A DNA stretch of 64,000 bases from Litoditis marina (Eukaryota; Nematoda; Chromadorea; Rhabditida; Rhabditidae): contig OZ038436.1 in assembly GCA_964036275.1 (NCBI GenBank), forward strand, positions 18,255,904-18,319,903, in the 5' to 3' direction. The notes below the pieces were generated by a model. That model had not been told where the DNA came from and ran no database searches. It saw only the letters and a program-made list of their open reading frames with translations. Made by a program: the position numbers and the translations under genes. This document shows positions 22,776 to 37,068 of this stretch, piece by piece. Within the stretch, counting starts at the first letter, position 1, and each line of letters opens with the position of its first letter.

Positions 22776-22876
22776 ACCTTGATGTGATAGGTGTGCTTGT
22801 CATCGTAGGGAGCGTTGAAGACGATCTTCGTGCTTGGCTAGGTGTTGATGTCTTCGGGAGGTACAGATTGGGCCAC
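22211..22876 (-). pseudogene. MSP pseudogene, two exons
   Basis: Exon 1 22778-22876, exon 2 22211-22455 (245 nt). Same GTG start, TAG at codon 13 and the same three deletions as the other copies. The GA tract in the intron (about 22556-22770) is longer than in U1. Confidence 0.95.
22556..22770. repeat. GA microsatellite in MSP intron
   Basis: Two long pure tracts split by an interrupted middle. Confidence 0.95.
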
Positions 22877-23668
22877 TGCTGCTGCGATGTGACTTCAGAC
22901 CAATCCAACTCGGCTTATATACGCCTTTTCAGAGAGAAGTTCCTACGCACTTCCATGATCTCAATACAAAAGTCCACCATTCGAAAGAGCCGTTTTCTCG
23001 AAGAAAAAAAACGAGAAGGACGTCCCCCGAAAACGGCGTTAACAGGAGTGTTTCGCGTTCGGTTTCCACGATCTTCGTGCCAGAGACGGGTTTCTACCGA
23101 AAGAAGAAAGACTTTATTATTCTCCTTTCACCAAAATCTCTTTGTCTATTGTGGCGGAAAAGTCTCAAATAAAGAGGATTCGAGATGCTTTTCTAGAGGA
23201 TTGTGTTCTCTCACTTAACGAGTTGATTTAGAGATCTTATCAAATGTAGAAGTATAGAAAAGGAACGGTTTCAGCATACTAGGACGTAGATCATAAGAGG
23301 TTTTTGGTTTCTTCCATGATAGCCATGATCTACCAAGCCAAACACGTACCCCGACAGTGAGAGGTGATATGGTACAAATATGGTTAACCTATTTACAGTC
23401 ATTCTACAAAATTCATAGTACAAAAATTACTATATTATTTATATAGTGCTATTCATTTCGTCTCTGATTGCTACATGCCGATTTCAGAGCGTCCAAGTTT
23501 TGCGAACTTCGTTTTGTCAAAGTTGGTTTTCAATCAGAAAAGATTAACTAAAAAGTTTGAGTGTGTACTGTAGGAGTCATAGGAGAAATGATGGGAACTA
23601 TACTTTGAGCTGCACACTCAATGGAGAGTTCTTATTCTTTTCCATCTCACACTATGTCTATCCAGAAA
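22778..23668 (+). repeat. Amplicon unit U3 (partial, start only)
   Basis: Begins like every unit (MSP exon 1 on the minus strand) and stops about 885 bases in, just after a CTATGTCTATCCAG segment, where the inversion junction begins. Holds only the MSP 5' half, its promoter and non-genic DNA. Confidence 0.93.
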
Positions 23669-23689
23669 GAGAGAAGTTCCTACGCACTT
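23666..23689. other. Inversion junction J1 with templated insert
   Basis: Plus-oriented unit DNA ends at TATCCAGAAA. A 20-base plus-oriented piece from the MSP promoter region (equal to 151-170 of U1) follows, and then minus-oriented unit DNA starts, sharing ACTT (23686-23689) with the end of the insert. Confidence 0.85.
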
Positions 23690-23883
23690 TTCCGCCACAA
23701 TAGACAAAAAGATTTTGGTGAAAGGAGAATAATAAAGTCTTCCTTCTTCCGGTAGAAACCCGTCTCTGGCACGAAGATCGTGGAAACCGAACGCGAAACA
23801 CTCCTGTTAACGCCGTTTTCGGGGGACGTCCTTCTCGTTTTTTTTCGAGAAAACGGCTCTTTCGAATGGTGGACTTTTGTATT

Positions 23884-23931
23884 GAGATAATGGAAGTGCG
23901 TAGGAACTTCTCTCTGAAAAGGCGTATATAA
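23884..23931 (+). promoter_or_regulatory. MSP-type promoter in inverted unit
   Basis: GAGATAA at 23884-23890 and TATATAA at 23925-23931, 39 bases before the GTG at 23970. It is unaltered relative to the plus-strand copies although the inversion junction is only about 200 bases upstream. Confidence 0.65.
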
Positions 23932-23969
23932 GCCGAGTTGGATTGGTCTGAAGTCACATCGCAGCAGCA

Positions 23970-24069
23970 GTGGCCCAATCTGTACCTCCCGAAGACATCA
24001 ACACCTAGCCAAGCACGAAGATCGTCTTCAACGCTCCCTACGATGACAAGCACACCTATCACATCAAGG

Positions 24070-24140
<71 letters not shown>

Positions 24141-24180
24141 ATCTCTCTCATTCTCTTTCTCTCATTCTCTCTCTTTGGTC

Positions 24181-24252
<72 letters not shown>

Positions 24253-24621
24253 CCCTCTCGGTCCCTCTCTCTATCCCTCTCTTATTTATCACGTTTTCTT
24301 CTCACTATTCCTATCTCTCTCCCTGTGTTGCTCATTTTTCACCTCATCCCCCTTTTTCACCCCGTATCGCTTGCAGATCACCAATTTTTCCGCTCGTCGT
24401 ATCGTCTAGGTGTTGACCCCGGAAGCGGAGTTCTCGACCCCAAGAAGGCCATCCTCATGGCAGTGTCTTGTGACACCTTCGCCTACGGACAGCCAACAAC
24501 GACCGTATCACCACCGAGTGGGCCGACACCCCCGATAGAGCTGATAAGCGGTTCAGCAGGGAATGGTTCGGGAGGCGGAAAGGTCCGCAGAAAGAACCTC
24601 CCCATTGAGTACAACCCTTGA
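23970..24621 (+). pseudogene. MSP pseudogene, two exons (inverted unit)
   Basis: Exon 1 23970-24068, exon 2 24377-24621, so the reading direction is the plus strand here. All lesions match the other copies. Only about 280 bases of upstream DNA are kept before the inversion junction; the TATA box and GATA site are inside it. Confidence 0.95.
24071..24295. repeat. CT microsatellite in MSP intron (inverted)
   Basis: Reverse complement of the U2/U3 tract. Confidence 0.95.
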
Positions 24622-24909
24622 ATAAACCTTGTAATTTGAAGTTTTGCCAGTTGAAAAAAAAAACAGTCAAAATGCAAAATAGGGTTTTTAGATTGCAATG
24701 AAATAGGGTTTTTAGATAGCAATTTCGTCAGAAACTATTATGTAAACGTGAATTCATGAGTTTCCTCACTAATTGGTCCTAATGTAACTACAATTCACGA
24801 AGAGGAACATAAATCATTATTGGCGTCAGGATGTGGGATATATCTACTCTGTCGATGAGTTCTCAACGATTTATCGACTTTCTAAGCTGTTAACTTAGTT
24901 TTTTTCTAA

Positions 24910-24987
24910 ATGTTGTTGTGGTGTAGTGGGGTTGGACCATGCCTACCGATCGAATGGAGTTGGGTTCGATTCCGGTGAGCGCCGGTA
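24910..24987 (+). other. tRNA-like relic (inverted)
   Basis: Inverted copy, boxes intact. Confidence 0.5.
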
Positions 24988-26043
24988 CTTTTGAATTTTG
25001 ATTTTGGCTGTAATACTCCAGGACACTTCTGACAAATAGATGGAAAATATAATCTTCAGATAATATATATCGGAAAGACAATATTTTGAAAGAAATCGAT
25101 GTTTCGTACAAGCAAAAACTAATTGACTTGATAACCATTATGGCAATAGATAGCAACTCAGACAGAACCTGGGTTAGTTGGACATAGGGGGGGGGGGGGC
25201 ATAGAATCTAGGACTTAGGGGGATACATAGTCCGGAGTTCGTTACCGCAAGACTTGGTACCAGATTATTAACGGCTAAGTCCCCGAGATTTGTCATAGGA
25301 ATAGGTTAATTGGATAATTCACTTACACATAGTTCCAGTAAATAATTGTCAATAACCAGTCAAGAACCAGTAACTAAAAGTCAACTTTGTATTCGCCGCC
25401 TTCTTTGATTTACGCAATTTATGTAATAAAACAACTGGTTTATTGTGCTTGAGGACGATGATTATCAGTGTTGAGAACCGTGTATTTTATTTTTGACCGT
25501 TTTTTTTTGTGTACTTTTCTAGCACGCGTTCATGTTGTTTTTCGTGGGACTCCACGGGCTTAACCATTGGAGAAGGGGCGGGGCCTATATTTCGTATTGG
25601 AGAGGAACTGCTCCCCTTCAAAAAACGGAAAGGGCTAAAAATTTCAGGGTACGTTGGGATTGGTTTAGTTTAAAAATTTATTATAATTATTTAAAGCTTT
25701 ATGTCCAAAAAAATCTTGATACAGCTAAAAACTACAAAGCATACTTGGTTTTCATTGAGAAGACTATTAGTGGGCCTATAACGATTGATGTATTTGTTTG
25801 TAGCCATATGATGTCATTCATTACTTTCCAGTACAGCCAGACGACGAGCCTTGTTTTGTGCACAGAAACTCGGACGTGATTGTGTTGAAAACATTTGAAC
25901 GTTTAACAAATTATTGGATACTTATTAGGCATAAGTCATGTTGTTCAAATAATATGATACAATCTTACTGGTAATTTCATGTTTGTTGTCGAGTTCTTCT
26001 TTTCATTCTCCGAGCGAAATAACGGTAAACGGCAAAAATGACT

Positions 26044-26187
26044 TTACTGTAGAACGAAAAGAATGAATACAACACAAAATAATACAGTGTATGTCACCAT
26101 AGGGAAAGATGAGTGGAGATTGCTGATTCTCCCGCTTCTCTCGACGTAATCGGTAATATTTGGAACCGGAAAGTATGTTGATTTCAT
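26044..26187 (-). CDS. Small putative membrane protein, 47 aa (inverted)
   Basis: Inverted copy of the ORF at 8402-8545. Confidence 0.3.
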   Translation of the reverse strand: MKSTYFPVPNITDYVERSGRISNLHSSFPMVTYTVLFCVVFILFVLQ

Positions 26188-26898
26188 TGTGTTTGTGTGA
26201 TTATATTACAGAAGTGGCCTGGTGAATAGGTCAATAGACTGACTGATTTTATTACAGAAATAACCTTGTAAATATTTCAACTGATCAACTGACAAAGACG
26301 ATCGTTTCATGTGCACATGGATTTTCACAGCACTCCGTTAAACAGAACAACGTTGCTCTGAACGAATAGTTTTATTAGAGTTTCACTGCTTGCTACCAAC
26401 CTTACTATTAGTGTTTGTTATGTAATCAAAACTCAAACTTAAATCAGGAGTGCGAAGTAAAATATGTGGTGAAAGAGTGAGAAACTCTGAAAGTTTTATT
26501 ATTGGGTTGATGCTATCAGTTAGAACTTTTTGAAACTAAACTTTTTGTTTTGACAGCATGTATGAATTGAGCGTTCTCACACATCAGAAACTGGTACAAA
26601 TACAACACATTTTCCATTTTTCTACAAGCAAAAGACTTTGAAAAGACTTTTTCAAATCGGCCACTTAATTTGTTAGTAATTTCGCTACATAAACTAAAAG
26701 AGATTCGATTTTTTTCTGCCACAAACAGTTCATCTACCGATTCCTTTACCTTCTTTTCTATGAATTATCTGAGCGACCTCAGAACAGAATCAATGCGAAG
26801 ACTGGAAAATAACATCTGAAATAACTGTCACTGTCAAACTTTTTGTTCATGCAGTTTTGGTACACAACAATAGAAAAAATATATAAGGCCTTGTTTTT

Positions 26899-27212
26899 CA
26901 CCCATTTCGGTTTTTTGTGGGACCCCACGGTGATTTGAAAAAATTGATCTACCAACCTTACTATTGTTTTTTTGTTGCTTCAATGAATTACGAGCCTGAA
27001 CAACCCCACCAAAGATAGCAAAGTTATTCTATATCCTATTTTACTGCTAATTGTTCACCCATTTCGATTTTCCGTGGGACTCCACGGTGATTTGAAAAAA
27101 ATGATCTACCAACTTTACTATTGTTGATTGTTGCTTCAATCAATTAAAAGCATAAACAAACCCAATAAAGATAGCAAGGTTATTATATATCCTTTTTTTA
27201 CTACTATTCGCG
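26899..27212 (-). repeat. Tandem repeat, period about 157 bp (inverted)
   Basis: Mirror image of the U2 repeat. Confidence 0.7.
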
Positions 27213-28064
27213 CGCAGCGCGAAGCGCTGCGTGTGAGTTGTGTTTGGTTTGGCCATTGCGCACCCATTTTCAGCTTTCAAACCACAAAAGTCTTCAAATA
27301 AAACCATTTCTCAAGATCTAAAGGAAGAGAGAGAGAGCTAGATATCTATGAAATACATGTTGTGTGAAAAAAATTAGAAAAATCGGTCGAGTTTGAAAAA
27401 AGTTATGAGTGTCGTTATGAAATTTTCCGTTGTCCCTCGTCCCCCGTCCTTCGTCCCTCGTCCCTCGTCCCCCGTCCTTCGTCCCTCGTCCCTCGTCCCC
27501 CGTCCCTCGTCCCTCGTCCCTCGTCCCTCGTCCCTCGTCCCTCGTCCCTCGTCCCTCGTCCCTCGTCCCTCGTCCCTCGTCCCTCGTCCCTCGTCCCTCG
27601 TCCCTCGTCCCTCGTCCCTCGTCCCTCGTCCCTCGTCCCTCGTCCCTCGTCCCTCGTCCCTCGTCCCTCGTCCCTCGTCCCTCGTCCCTCGTCCCTCGTC
27701 CCTCGTCCCTCGTCCCTCGTCCCTCGTCCCTCGTCCCTCGTCCCTCGTCCCTCGTCCCTCGTCCCTCGTCCCTCGTCCCTCGTCCCTCGTCCCTCGTCCC
27801 TCGTCCCTCGTCCCTCGTCCCTCGTCCCTCGTCCCTCGTCCCTCGTCCCTCGTCCCTCGTCCCTCGTCCCTCGTCCCTCGTCCCTCGTCCCTCGTCCCTC
27901 GTCCCTCGTCCCTCGTCCCTCGTCCCTCGTCCCTCGTCCCTCGTCTCCCGTCCGGTGTCCACATAGGCTTGAAAAAACTACTGAACCGAATTGACTAAAA
28001 TTTGGCACACTTGTGTGAACCTGAAAGTTCTCCACATTTTGAAAGTTCTCCACACATTCCCATA
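27213..28064. repeat. Dispersed repeat holding the minisatellite (inverted)
   Basis: Mirror image of the U2 copy; the hairpin is at 27213-27231. Confidence 0.7.
27432..27945. repeat. 7-bp minisatellite, about 73 units (inverted)
   Basis: TCGTCCC on the plus strand. Variant units lie at the left, the mirror image of U2. Confidence 0.97.
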
Positions 28065-31000
28065 CTCCAGCACAATGGTTCTCCACATTTTGTCCACCAA
28101 TTGGCGTACGCAGTGTCCTCCAACGAAAAGAGAGAGAGCACCGCAGTACAGAGCCTGCAAAATGTAACTACACAAACAAATGTGTTCTTTATGTGAGCGT
28201 GAATAATGGGGAACGTGTAATGAGAAGATTAGAACGTTCACCAGCTACTCTTCAACACCTAACTTCAAATGAAGTGGATGCAATATGAAAATGTGACACC
28301 TACCTTCTCGGCCAGGACAACGTTGAAAATGGCGTATTGCCAAGGATTCATAACTGCTTTCGGTCGTTTTTCTCGCAATTGCTCCACGACACCCTTGAAT
28401 AGAGAATATCAGTTCAGTCATTAGATCTTGCCGGAAGTATATTTGCATGTGAACATCGCTTTTCAGCTAAATCACATGGTTCTATTGTCAGTTTGTGACG
28501 GTCAAAAGAACGCCCAAATTTTCACACAAAAAGTGGTAAGGGGTTATGGGAAAAACTCCAATACTGAGATATGAACTCAACCCATAGCTAGGCTCATTGA
28601 ACTTGAGAGAAGTATAAGTTTCAAGAATAAGAAAAAGTTTCACCTTGATATTGACAGTTCGAGTAGTTTCCAGCTGGCGTAGTGCCATATCGATTGAGAT
28701 GAGCACTCCGGTTCTACCAATACCGGCATGACAGTGCACCAGCAACGGACCAGCAGTCGGCGGAAACTCCTGAAGAATTCGAAGTCAGATGTCGCTGTCA
28801 GAATCCGATGTTCCAGAATTTCTGAAAATATACGAAAACTCACTCTTCTAAGGGCGTCGTTGAGTAGAACGGAGGCGGCGATGTGGGATCCCTTCAGGGG
28901 CCAGGGAATGGGAATACGACCATCCGGCCATCTGAAACGATTATATGTCACTGGTGTTTTGCAATCCGTATACTGATTTGACTAATGAAAACCTTGTATA
29001 CATCACACTACCAAACGAACGCATAATTTATGATGTGAACGATAATCAATTTAATAGAAATATTTAACTCTTTAGTATTCTTCACCCTTTCCCAAGTACC
29101 CTTCAGTACCCATGTACACTTTAGGTGGCTTCCCTTAGTACCCCGTGAAGCGTGAAGGCGTGAAGCGTTCAACCGTACAATTGTTCAGACCAAAAGTATG
29201 TTCGATAATGTTTTCCTTCATAAAAAAAGACCAACCTGTAGAAGCAGAGGTGGAACACCTCTCGCATTTCGCATTCCTCTCGCATGGGGTTGCTGAAGGA
29301 GATGCTCAGTCTAGTGACACGGTAGACCATTTCATTTGGGGTCAACGCACGGATTCCGGTCGAGATCTAAAAAGATCATTCTCAGAAAAATTACAACATA
29401 CATTGGAAAAATGCATCCTTTCTGTTAACAATGTGCGCTCATTTAGTTTGGTCTGAAAACGATTATATTTACAGATATACTCGTTTAGTAGTCTTCGCCG
29501 ATTAAACCAAGCAAACTACATACAAAAAAGAGTGTAACGATGATAACGTTTACAATACAAACTATATACATTATTATGGAATTTCATCATTGAAACCATT
29601 TGTATACCTCCTCATTCTGCATCATTCTGCAGCATTGCATCATTCTGGTCTCCTGACAAGTGACGCGGAATGGCATGTAGAGATCCGTTTGACCGGGAAC
29701 GATGGGCCAATACTGACCAGTTTCTTTGTTCCGATCGAAAACGGACGGGTACAGGCGCTCCTCGTGCGGAAAGTTCACCGGAACAATACGGCTCACATTT
29801 TCCTAGAATAGCGGCTATGAGTACTTTCTCAAATCATCTGGCATATGTGCTAAATGGAAGTTATTTGATGTTTAAATGCTAGGAGGGAAGCGGTATTGCG
29901 AGTTTTCCACAAAACTGTTCCTGGAAAAATCAGAAACACTTGCGCCGGCTCATTGGGACGACCCAATCTCAAACACGATCTCGAATGTAGATAAAAGTGA
30001 CGCAAATACCATCATATGCCAATTGCGTTTTTCTGACATGCAAACTTTCTCGTGAAAACTTCCCAGTCCCCCACAAATGTTACTGGGAAATTGGCGGAAA
30101 AATGTCTGAGAACCCACCTGCCACACCATGGACCAGAAATCATAGACACTGTGGATGGTTGGTCCCTCACTGGCGATATACTCAGGGTGCGAAGTAGAGC
30201 CAATACGGTGCGCATTCACCTGGAAACCATGTTGCATAGTTACAATTGTAAACTGTACGAAACTACATAGAGAGTGTTGTACCTATTCTTGTCATTACCA
30301 GAGAAAGTGGTTAAATTAGTTTCACTAAGTTGTACTTCGGCTATGTGTGGGGAAAAGATACAAAATCTAGTATAGGAATTCCGAGGAAAATTGTACAATT
30401 GCCGCCCCCCCCCCCCCTCACCTTAAGTACCCCCCCCCCCCCGCAGTACTATCACCCCCCTCCCAATACGATTCCCTATAGAGAGGGGGGTTATAGTAAA
30501 TGGGAGGTCATTGTAAATGGGGGGTAATTGTACAATGTTTACGTTTAACAATCACCCCCCACAATACAAAGTGGGGGGTAATAGTACGACCCCGGACCTG
30601 TTTAACAATCGCCCCCCACTCAATCCAAATTTGCAGTAAAGAAGGACGTTGTACAATCACCCCCCTATGGGGGTGGGGGGTGATTGTACTACGGGTCGGA
30701 TTCCAACCTATTGCGGCTCAAGGGGGGGGGGGGGGGGGGGGGGAATTGTACAATAAACCCGAATTCCGAAATGTTCCCATTGTAGTGATAGTGACATATA
30801 CTTGACGATAATTTAAGTTCATACTGTAGTCCTCCATGAGCGAAAGAATTATAGTGTACCTTGAGTTGTCTCTCGGTTGTGCCGCCCATTTGAATGCTGA
30901 TGAACGGGTTGGCTTTCAGATTCCGCATATCCCAGGCAGATTTGGCACCTTCGAGGGAATGAAATTCCTGGCACAGACCCAAATAGGCATTGTCTATGGA

Positions 31001-31365
31001 GAATCGGGTCAGAAACCACCGATCGACCTAAAATACATGAAAGTCAAGAAAAATGTGGATGTCATTGACAGGTTTTTTGGTAAACATGTTATTTGGGAAG
31101 ATCACATGTAAGTCTAGTAGATTCACCTTCAGCTCAATAGGAATACTAATAGAACAGTGGTGTATTCAGGTTAAGATTTATTCAGAAACGGTTGCTTAAC
31201 CTTCATTAGGACCTAACCTTCGTTAGGATCTTAGAAAGCAACAGCATTACCTTCATATCAAGAGAGACAGGTCGTGGCAGTCTCTCAACATGGTGTTTTT
31301 TGCGCAACTCCCGCTCTTTCTCTCGGACTCCCCGAATAAGACGGTTCTCTTGGACGCCACCAATT
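27978..31365 (-). CDS. Protein tyrosine phosphatase-domain gene, copy 3 (inverted)
   Basis: Minus-strand exons from 5' to 3': 31251-31365, 30860-31027, 30118-30219, 29608-29802, 29236-29366, 28844-28931, 28644-28769, 28304-28393, 27978-28154. All splice borders and phases match copy 2, with a 115-nt exon 1. No internal stop seen from exon 2 on. Private change in the last exon: GALSLF instead of GALSPF. It uses the same 28-residue repeat-derived C-terminus as copy 2. Confidence 0.85.
30391..30753. mobile_element. Poly-C/poly-G inverted-repeat element in PTP intron 2 (inverted)
   Basis: Inverted copy, with the longest G run at its right end (30722-30743). Confidence 0.65.
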
Positions 31366-32077
31366 CTGAAAGCAGTTTTGGGTATAATAATTCAGTGAAT
31401 AAGCAACATACGACTTCTTTATTGACTTCAATTTATCATGAGAAAGACGAAAAATCTGATACTCGCCATGCAGTTTATCACCAAGAGCCAATGTAGTTAA
31501 TAGTAGCGTTTTAGTTGGAACGCTAAAACCTACGAATGTCAACCAATAAGCGATGGGATAGAACTACAAACAGGGGTAGCCAGCAGAATCACCGTATTGC
31601 CTTGTTTTGGAAAGAACGAATGCTGTACTATTTTCGTTCAGTCTGAAAATCTAAAAAAAACAGAAAGAAGAAGAGAACCAACTTGTGTGGAAATCTCCGA
31701 CAGATCTCCGGCATCTGGATATTGGGAATTCAACCGTCTTGAACGAACGACTACGAAGCAATGGAAAAAAAATGGCTCATTCCGGAAACCATCCCACGTG
31801 AGCCACAACTTGGAAACGAAACGGGAAACCGGTATAGTTGAAGTGCAGTCCAGGGAAATACGGGAAGAAACACAAATTCTTTCTTGGAAACCAAGGAAGC
31901 GAGTTACCGAGAGTAGATGGTTTTCATGAAATCTATCAGGAAAACTAGGAAACAGATAAAATACCAAGTTTCTGAGATTTTTCGATTATTTGGAAGCTAA
32001 AAAGATTTTATTTTATGTTTAGAAATAAAATATTATTGTCTTCAGTTGGTGTTGCACGTTGAGTAATCACTAGCTTC

Positions 32078-32524
32078 ATATAGTTCGTTTCACCCATCGA
32101 TAGCAGTCAGCCATGCTGGCCGAGCGCACCCTACATTACAGGCGATTGATCTGGCAGCTTGCCAGTCTTTTCATTGCAAATAAAAATTCTAAAACTGGTT
32201 ATTTTAGGATTTTTGCGACTCTTTTGTTTTCAAAAGATTGTCACATGATCGGAGAGTAATTTAAATGACTTTTTATGCGATAAAATGATCATTGAAAAAC
32301 TGCCATATAAGATGGTTGGGTATCACTGTTTTTAGTTCGACCCACCATGTTCAGGTGGCCGGCTGCTTGTGGGCGCCGCACCAGCCAACACAGATGAGTT
32401 CAATACCCAGCTGGTGCACAATTTTGATTAGTCTGATCGGTGTTGGAAACTTTCCAACACAATTGACTCCGCCCACCAAAACTTACTGTAACTGGCTGCT
32501 ATCGATGGTTGAAACGAACTATAT
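32078..32524. mobile_element. MITE-like element (inverted unit)
   Basis: Inverted copy, 447 bp, both ends present. Confidence 0.75.
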
Positions 32525-32867
32525 ATAATAAGATGTCTGATGTTTCGCATATTATTCTCGGGAAGAATTGTTATTACAATAATTGCGGTACATTCTCAGA
32601 TTCATGAACGATACAGTTGTTTCTCCCAAACAAGAGAACATGCATTATTTCGTCGTATTAATTCATCGGACACCCATCCTCTTTACTATTGCTCGTAATT
32701 GAGCTTCTCAGTTTTTTCATCGTTCAGGAGTAGAAGGTAAATACATTCCTATTGAGACTCCTATGAATAATCTGAAAATGGGGTAGTCATTGAAAACATT
32801 AGCATCGCAACTCTTTATTTAATCTATATTTATATTTCAGCCTTTCGGCACTACTCTCCCCGATTGC

Positions 32868-34360
32868 CTAGTTCTTGCCGCCCTCCTTCTTCTTCTTATT
32901 CTTGTCGTCCTTCTTGCCGCCCTCCTTCTTCTTTGTATTCTTGTCGTCCTTCTTGTCGTCCTTCTTCTTCTTTATATTCTTGTCGTCCTTCTTGTCGTCC
33001 TTCTTCCTGTCATCCTTGTCGTTGTGGTTTCTTTGATCATTTATTCTCTTCTTTTGCTCCCTCATTTCCTTCGCTTCTCTTTCATAGAGAAATAGCACGG
33101 GTTGCAAGTCTGGAAAGAAAACAGTTTTGTGACCACATATTCACTATAAACATGATGAAACAAAATGTTTTCCCTTTAAAAGTGTCACTAATTCTCGTCA
33201 ACTTTTGAGATTTTCAGACTCTAGAGAAATCAATAGTATCCTTCTTGAGGGTAAATGTATTCCATGGCATTCATTACATCAAAGGTCCTTCGCTGTTCGA
33301 GAATGACACAGCAAGTAATATATGATACATTTCAACATCAAAGTACCTACTTTCTCCCCTGAAGTGTAGTACCACCGGGTATAGAGAAGGAAAGACAATT
33401 TTCGCACACGTCGTTATACGTTTCAAGAAACTCGATAATGCCAATTAAACACAAATTAGCGCACAAACAATTTGAAACTCACGCCCCATCTCCGGTTTCG
33501 CACAAATCATTCGCCCACATCTACACGACAATATGTTTGCAGGAACGATCTGCTGCCCAACCAGGTTGCAGCCTGGAATAAAATACTTGTGCAATTCCGA
33601 TCGTCTCAATGAGGTAACTATGAACGTATATCATCATGACCTATTCCAGTCCAAAGTGACAAAATCGAACTTTTTCTCATACATAATGAAGAGAAAACTG
33701 AACGAACCTTTCATATGATTTTTTTGCAAGAATTCCATTTCCAGCGCCGGTTCCAAGATACTTGATTGAGAGTCCGTTCGGTTGGTTGGTGGCACTAAAA
33801 GCAAAATGTTTTCTTATACGAAAGAGCTAATGGGAACCTCTACCAGTAATTGTAATTGACAGAAATTGAAATAAAATTGTAATTGTACATTTGTTGTCTG
33901 TTAAGGTTCGACGTCATTCGTTGTTCATTTCATCTTCAATCTTAGTATTTCACAACCAGCACCCTCTACCCAACCAACAATAACCTGCTTTACCACTTTT
34001 GCTATTTTGGTGAGATGTCTCAATGAGGTTAGTGATAGTAATACTGGAGACTAGAAATAGAATAGGAACCGCACGAGTTTTTCTCTCTTCTTGGCTCTAC
34101 TTTTTTAAGGCTCGGCTGCAAACAACTACAGCACAGAAAACCTATCCGTAGCCAAACGTTTCATACATATATTTTTTGTAAATAGACCTGAAGCAAGCCT
34201 ACTGACTAGAAGTTTTCTCTCTATTCTTCATAAACGGGGCAAACTGTCTACCTGGATCAGAATTAGACGATTTGCTGTCCCTGTCTTCAGATTCAGATAC
34301 CGGCTCAAGCTGGCTAGCCTCCTCGACATCCGAATTCCCCGCAAGAAACAGTTCTTCAAC
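32868..34360 (-). CDS. Unknown gene with Lys/Asp-rich C-terminus, copy B2 (inverted)
   Basis: Minus-strand exons 34252-34360, 33708-33794, 33483-33572, 32868-33109, the same lengths and phases as copy B1 (109, 87, 90, 242 nt). The Lys-rich tail is the same length as in B1. Confidence 0.55.
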
Positions 34361-34401
34361 CTTAAAAAAATAAAATTTCAAGCTTTTTTGAATTTTTAAC
34401 G

Positions 34402-34855
34402 ATGAAATATGTTCGCATTATGAAGGAGAAACCAACCAAATTGAAAAAATTTCTGGCAGCGGCCAATCCCGAGAGCAATTCTTCTGTTGCTCGTTTGTCC
34501 ATGGGTCAATATCGTCTAGAAGTGAATACTGATTTGCGAGGAGGGGGGGGGGTCCTATACAGTTTCTTTCAATCGCAGTAAGTTGTTATAAGCGAGCCAA
34601 ACTCATCCAATGTGCCAGATGGTTCGGAGTAAATAACCACGTTATCAAATTTTCCTATCGCTCAAATAAAGAAAAGTAACTATTCTGGGCAATTACGAAT
34701 CTGATGAATTTATATGGGATACATTTGTAGATTTGGCGGGAAAAGCCATGAATTGTGAAGAACTGAAATTGAAAGTTGAGAGTAAGGTAACAAATACATC
34801 AAGCGAGACTGACCTCCAAACGACCGCTACCGACGACCAGATGAATACTGACTGA
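34402..34855 (+). pseudogene. Doubtful ORF with poly-G run (inverted unit)
   Basis: Plus-strand copy in the inverted unit. The first frame closes soon after the poly-G at about 34542-34551. Confidence 0.3.
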
Positions 34856-36306
34856 GTCCTATCATCTCACTTTCTTCCGGTTTACGAAGGCAAACAGGAT
34901 ATTTCGGGAAAATAACGTGTTTGCCTGAAACTGGTTCGCGCCACCTGGAAAAAGCGGCCCTGAAAACCTGTACATGGCTTTTGATTGTTCCGCATTTTTT
35001 AGGCAGAACTCCTCGATTAGGAGTTCAGTAGAAGTTCAGAAGAAACCTTGACGGAACCTTAATGCCTTAATCTGGAATCAAATGAAAATAGTTTTCGTTC
35101 TTTCGAATTTAAACTTGTCATGTTAGTGACATAGTTATATATCTATCTATGGTCGAAAGAAAGGTTGAACTGAACCGTACATGCTCATTATGTTCGTTTC
35201 ATTATTTTTTTCAATGAAAAACGCAAATTTTAACAGAAACTTTTCTTTACTGATGAAATAACTTACACATAAACATCAGAAAACAACTTTATATCAGTCG
35301 CACACTTCACCTTTCACTTCAGATTTGAATTTTTTTACTCCGAAAGGGGAACCGTTCGTACTCGTCAAATTGAACTCCATCATATTAGATAGCAAAATTG
35401 TAGTTTGATCACAATTCACGCTATAACTTACGGAATTTAATCGAGAAACAGAGGTATCAAACAACACGACATGATTGAGCAGCATTTATTGCAAAATACA
35501 ACCTTATTGTTTGTTTTCTGGAAAGACATAGTGTGAGATGGAAAAGAATAAGAACTCTCCATTGAGTGTGCAGCTCAAAGTATAGTTCCCATCATTTCTC
35601 CTATGACTCCTACAGTACACACTCAAACTTTTTAGTTAATCTTTTCTGATTGAAAACCAACTTTGACAAAACGAAGTTCGCAAAACTTGGACGCTCTGAA
35701 ATCGGCATGTAGCAATCAGAGACGAAATGAATAGCACTATATAAATAATATAGTAATTTTTGTACTATGAATTTTGTAGAATGACTGTAAATAGGTTAAC
35801 CATATTTGTACCATATCACCTCTCACTGTCGGGGTACGTGTTTGGCTTGGTAGATCATGGCTATCATGGAAGAAACCAAAAACCTCTTATGATCTACGTC
35901 CTAGTATGCTGAAACCGTTCCTTTTCTATACTTCTACATTTGATAAGATCTCTAAATCAACTCGTTAAGTGAGAGAACACAATCCTCTAGAAAAGCATCT
36001 CGAATCCCCTTGATTTGAGACTTTTCCGCCACAATAGACAAAGAGATTTTGGTGAAAGGAGAATAATAAAGTCTTCATTCTTTCGGTAGAAACCCGTCTC
36101 TGGCACGAAGATCGTGAAAACCAAACGCGAAACACTCCTGTTAACGCCGTTTTCGGGGGACGTCCTTCTCGTTTTTTTTCTTCGAGAAAACGGCTCTTTC
36201 GAATGGTGGACTTTTGTATTGAGATAATGGAAGTGCGTAGGAACTTCTCTCTGAAAAGGCGTATATAAGCCGAGTTGGATTGGTCTGAAGTCACATCGCA
36301 GCAGCA

Positions 36307-37068
<762 letters not shown>

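Larger units (their letters stand above)
10471..22777 (+). repeat. Amplicon unit U2 (type B)
   Basis: Full unit, 12.3 kb. It is longer than U1 because it keeps a 1.2-kb segment (13081-14300) holding exons of the Lys-rich gene and because it carries the minisatellite array. With the end of U1 it forms the left arm of the large inverted repeat. Confidence 0.95.

Noticed and set aside
31597..31929. 110-codon ORF (MPCFGKNECC)
   Set aside because: Broken by a G-run insertion in type A units, no known motif, and antisense to the PTP upstream region.
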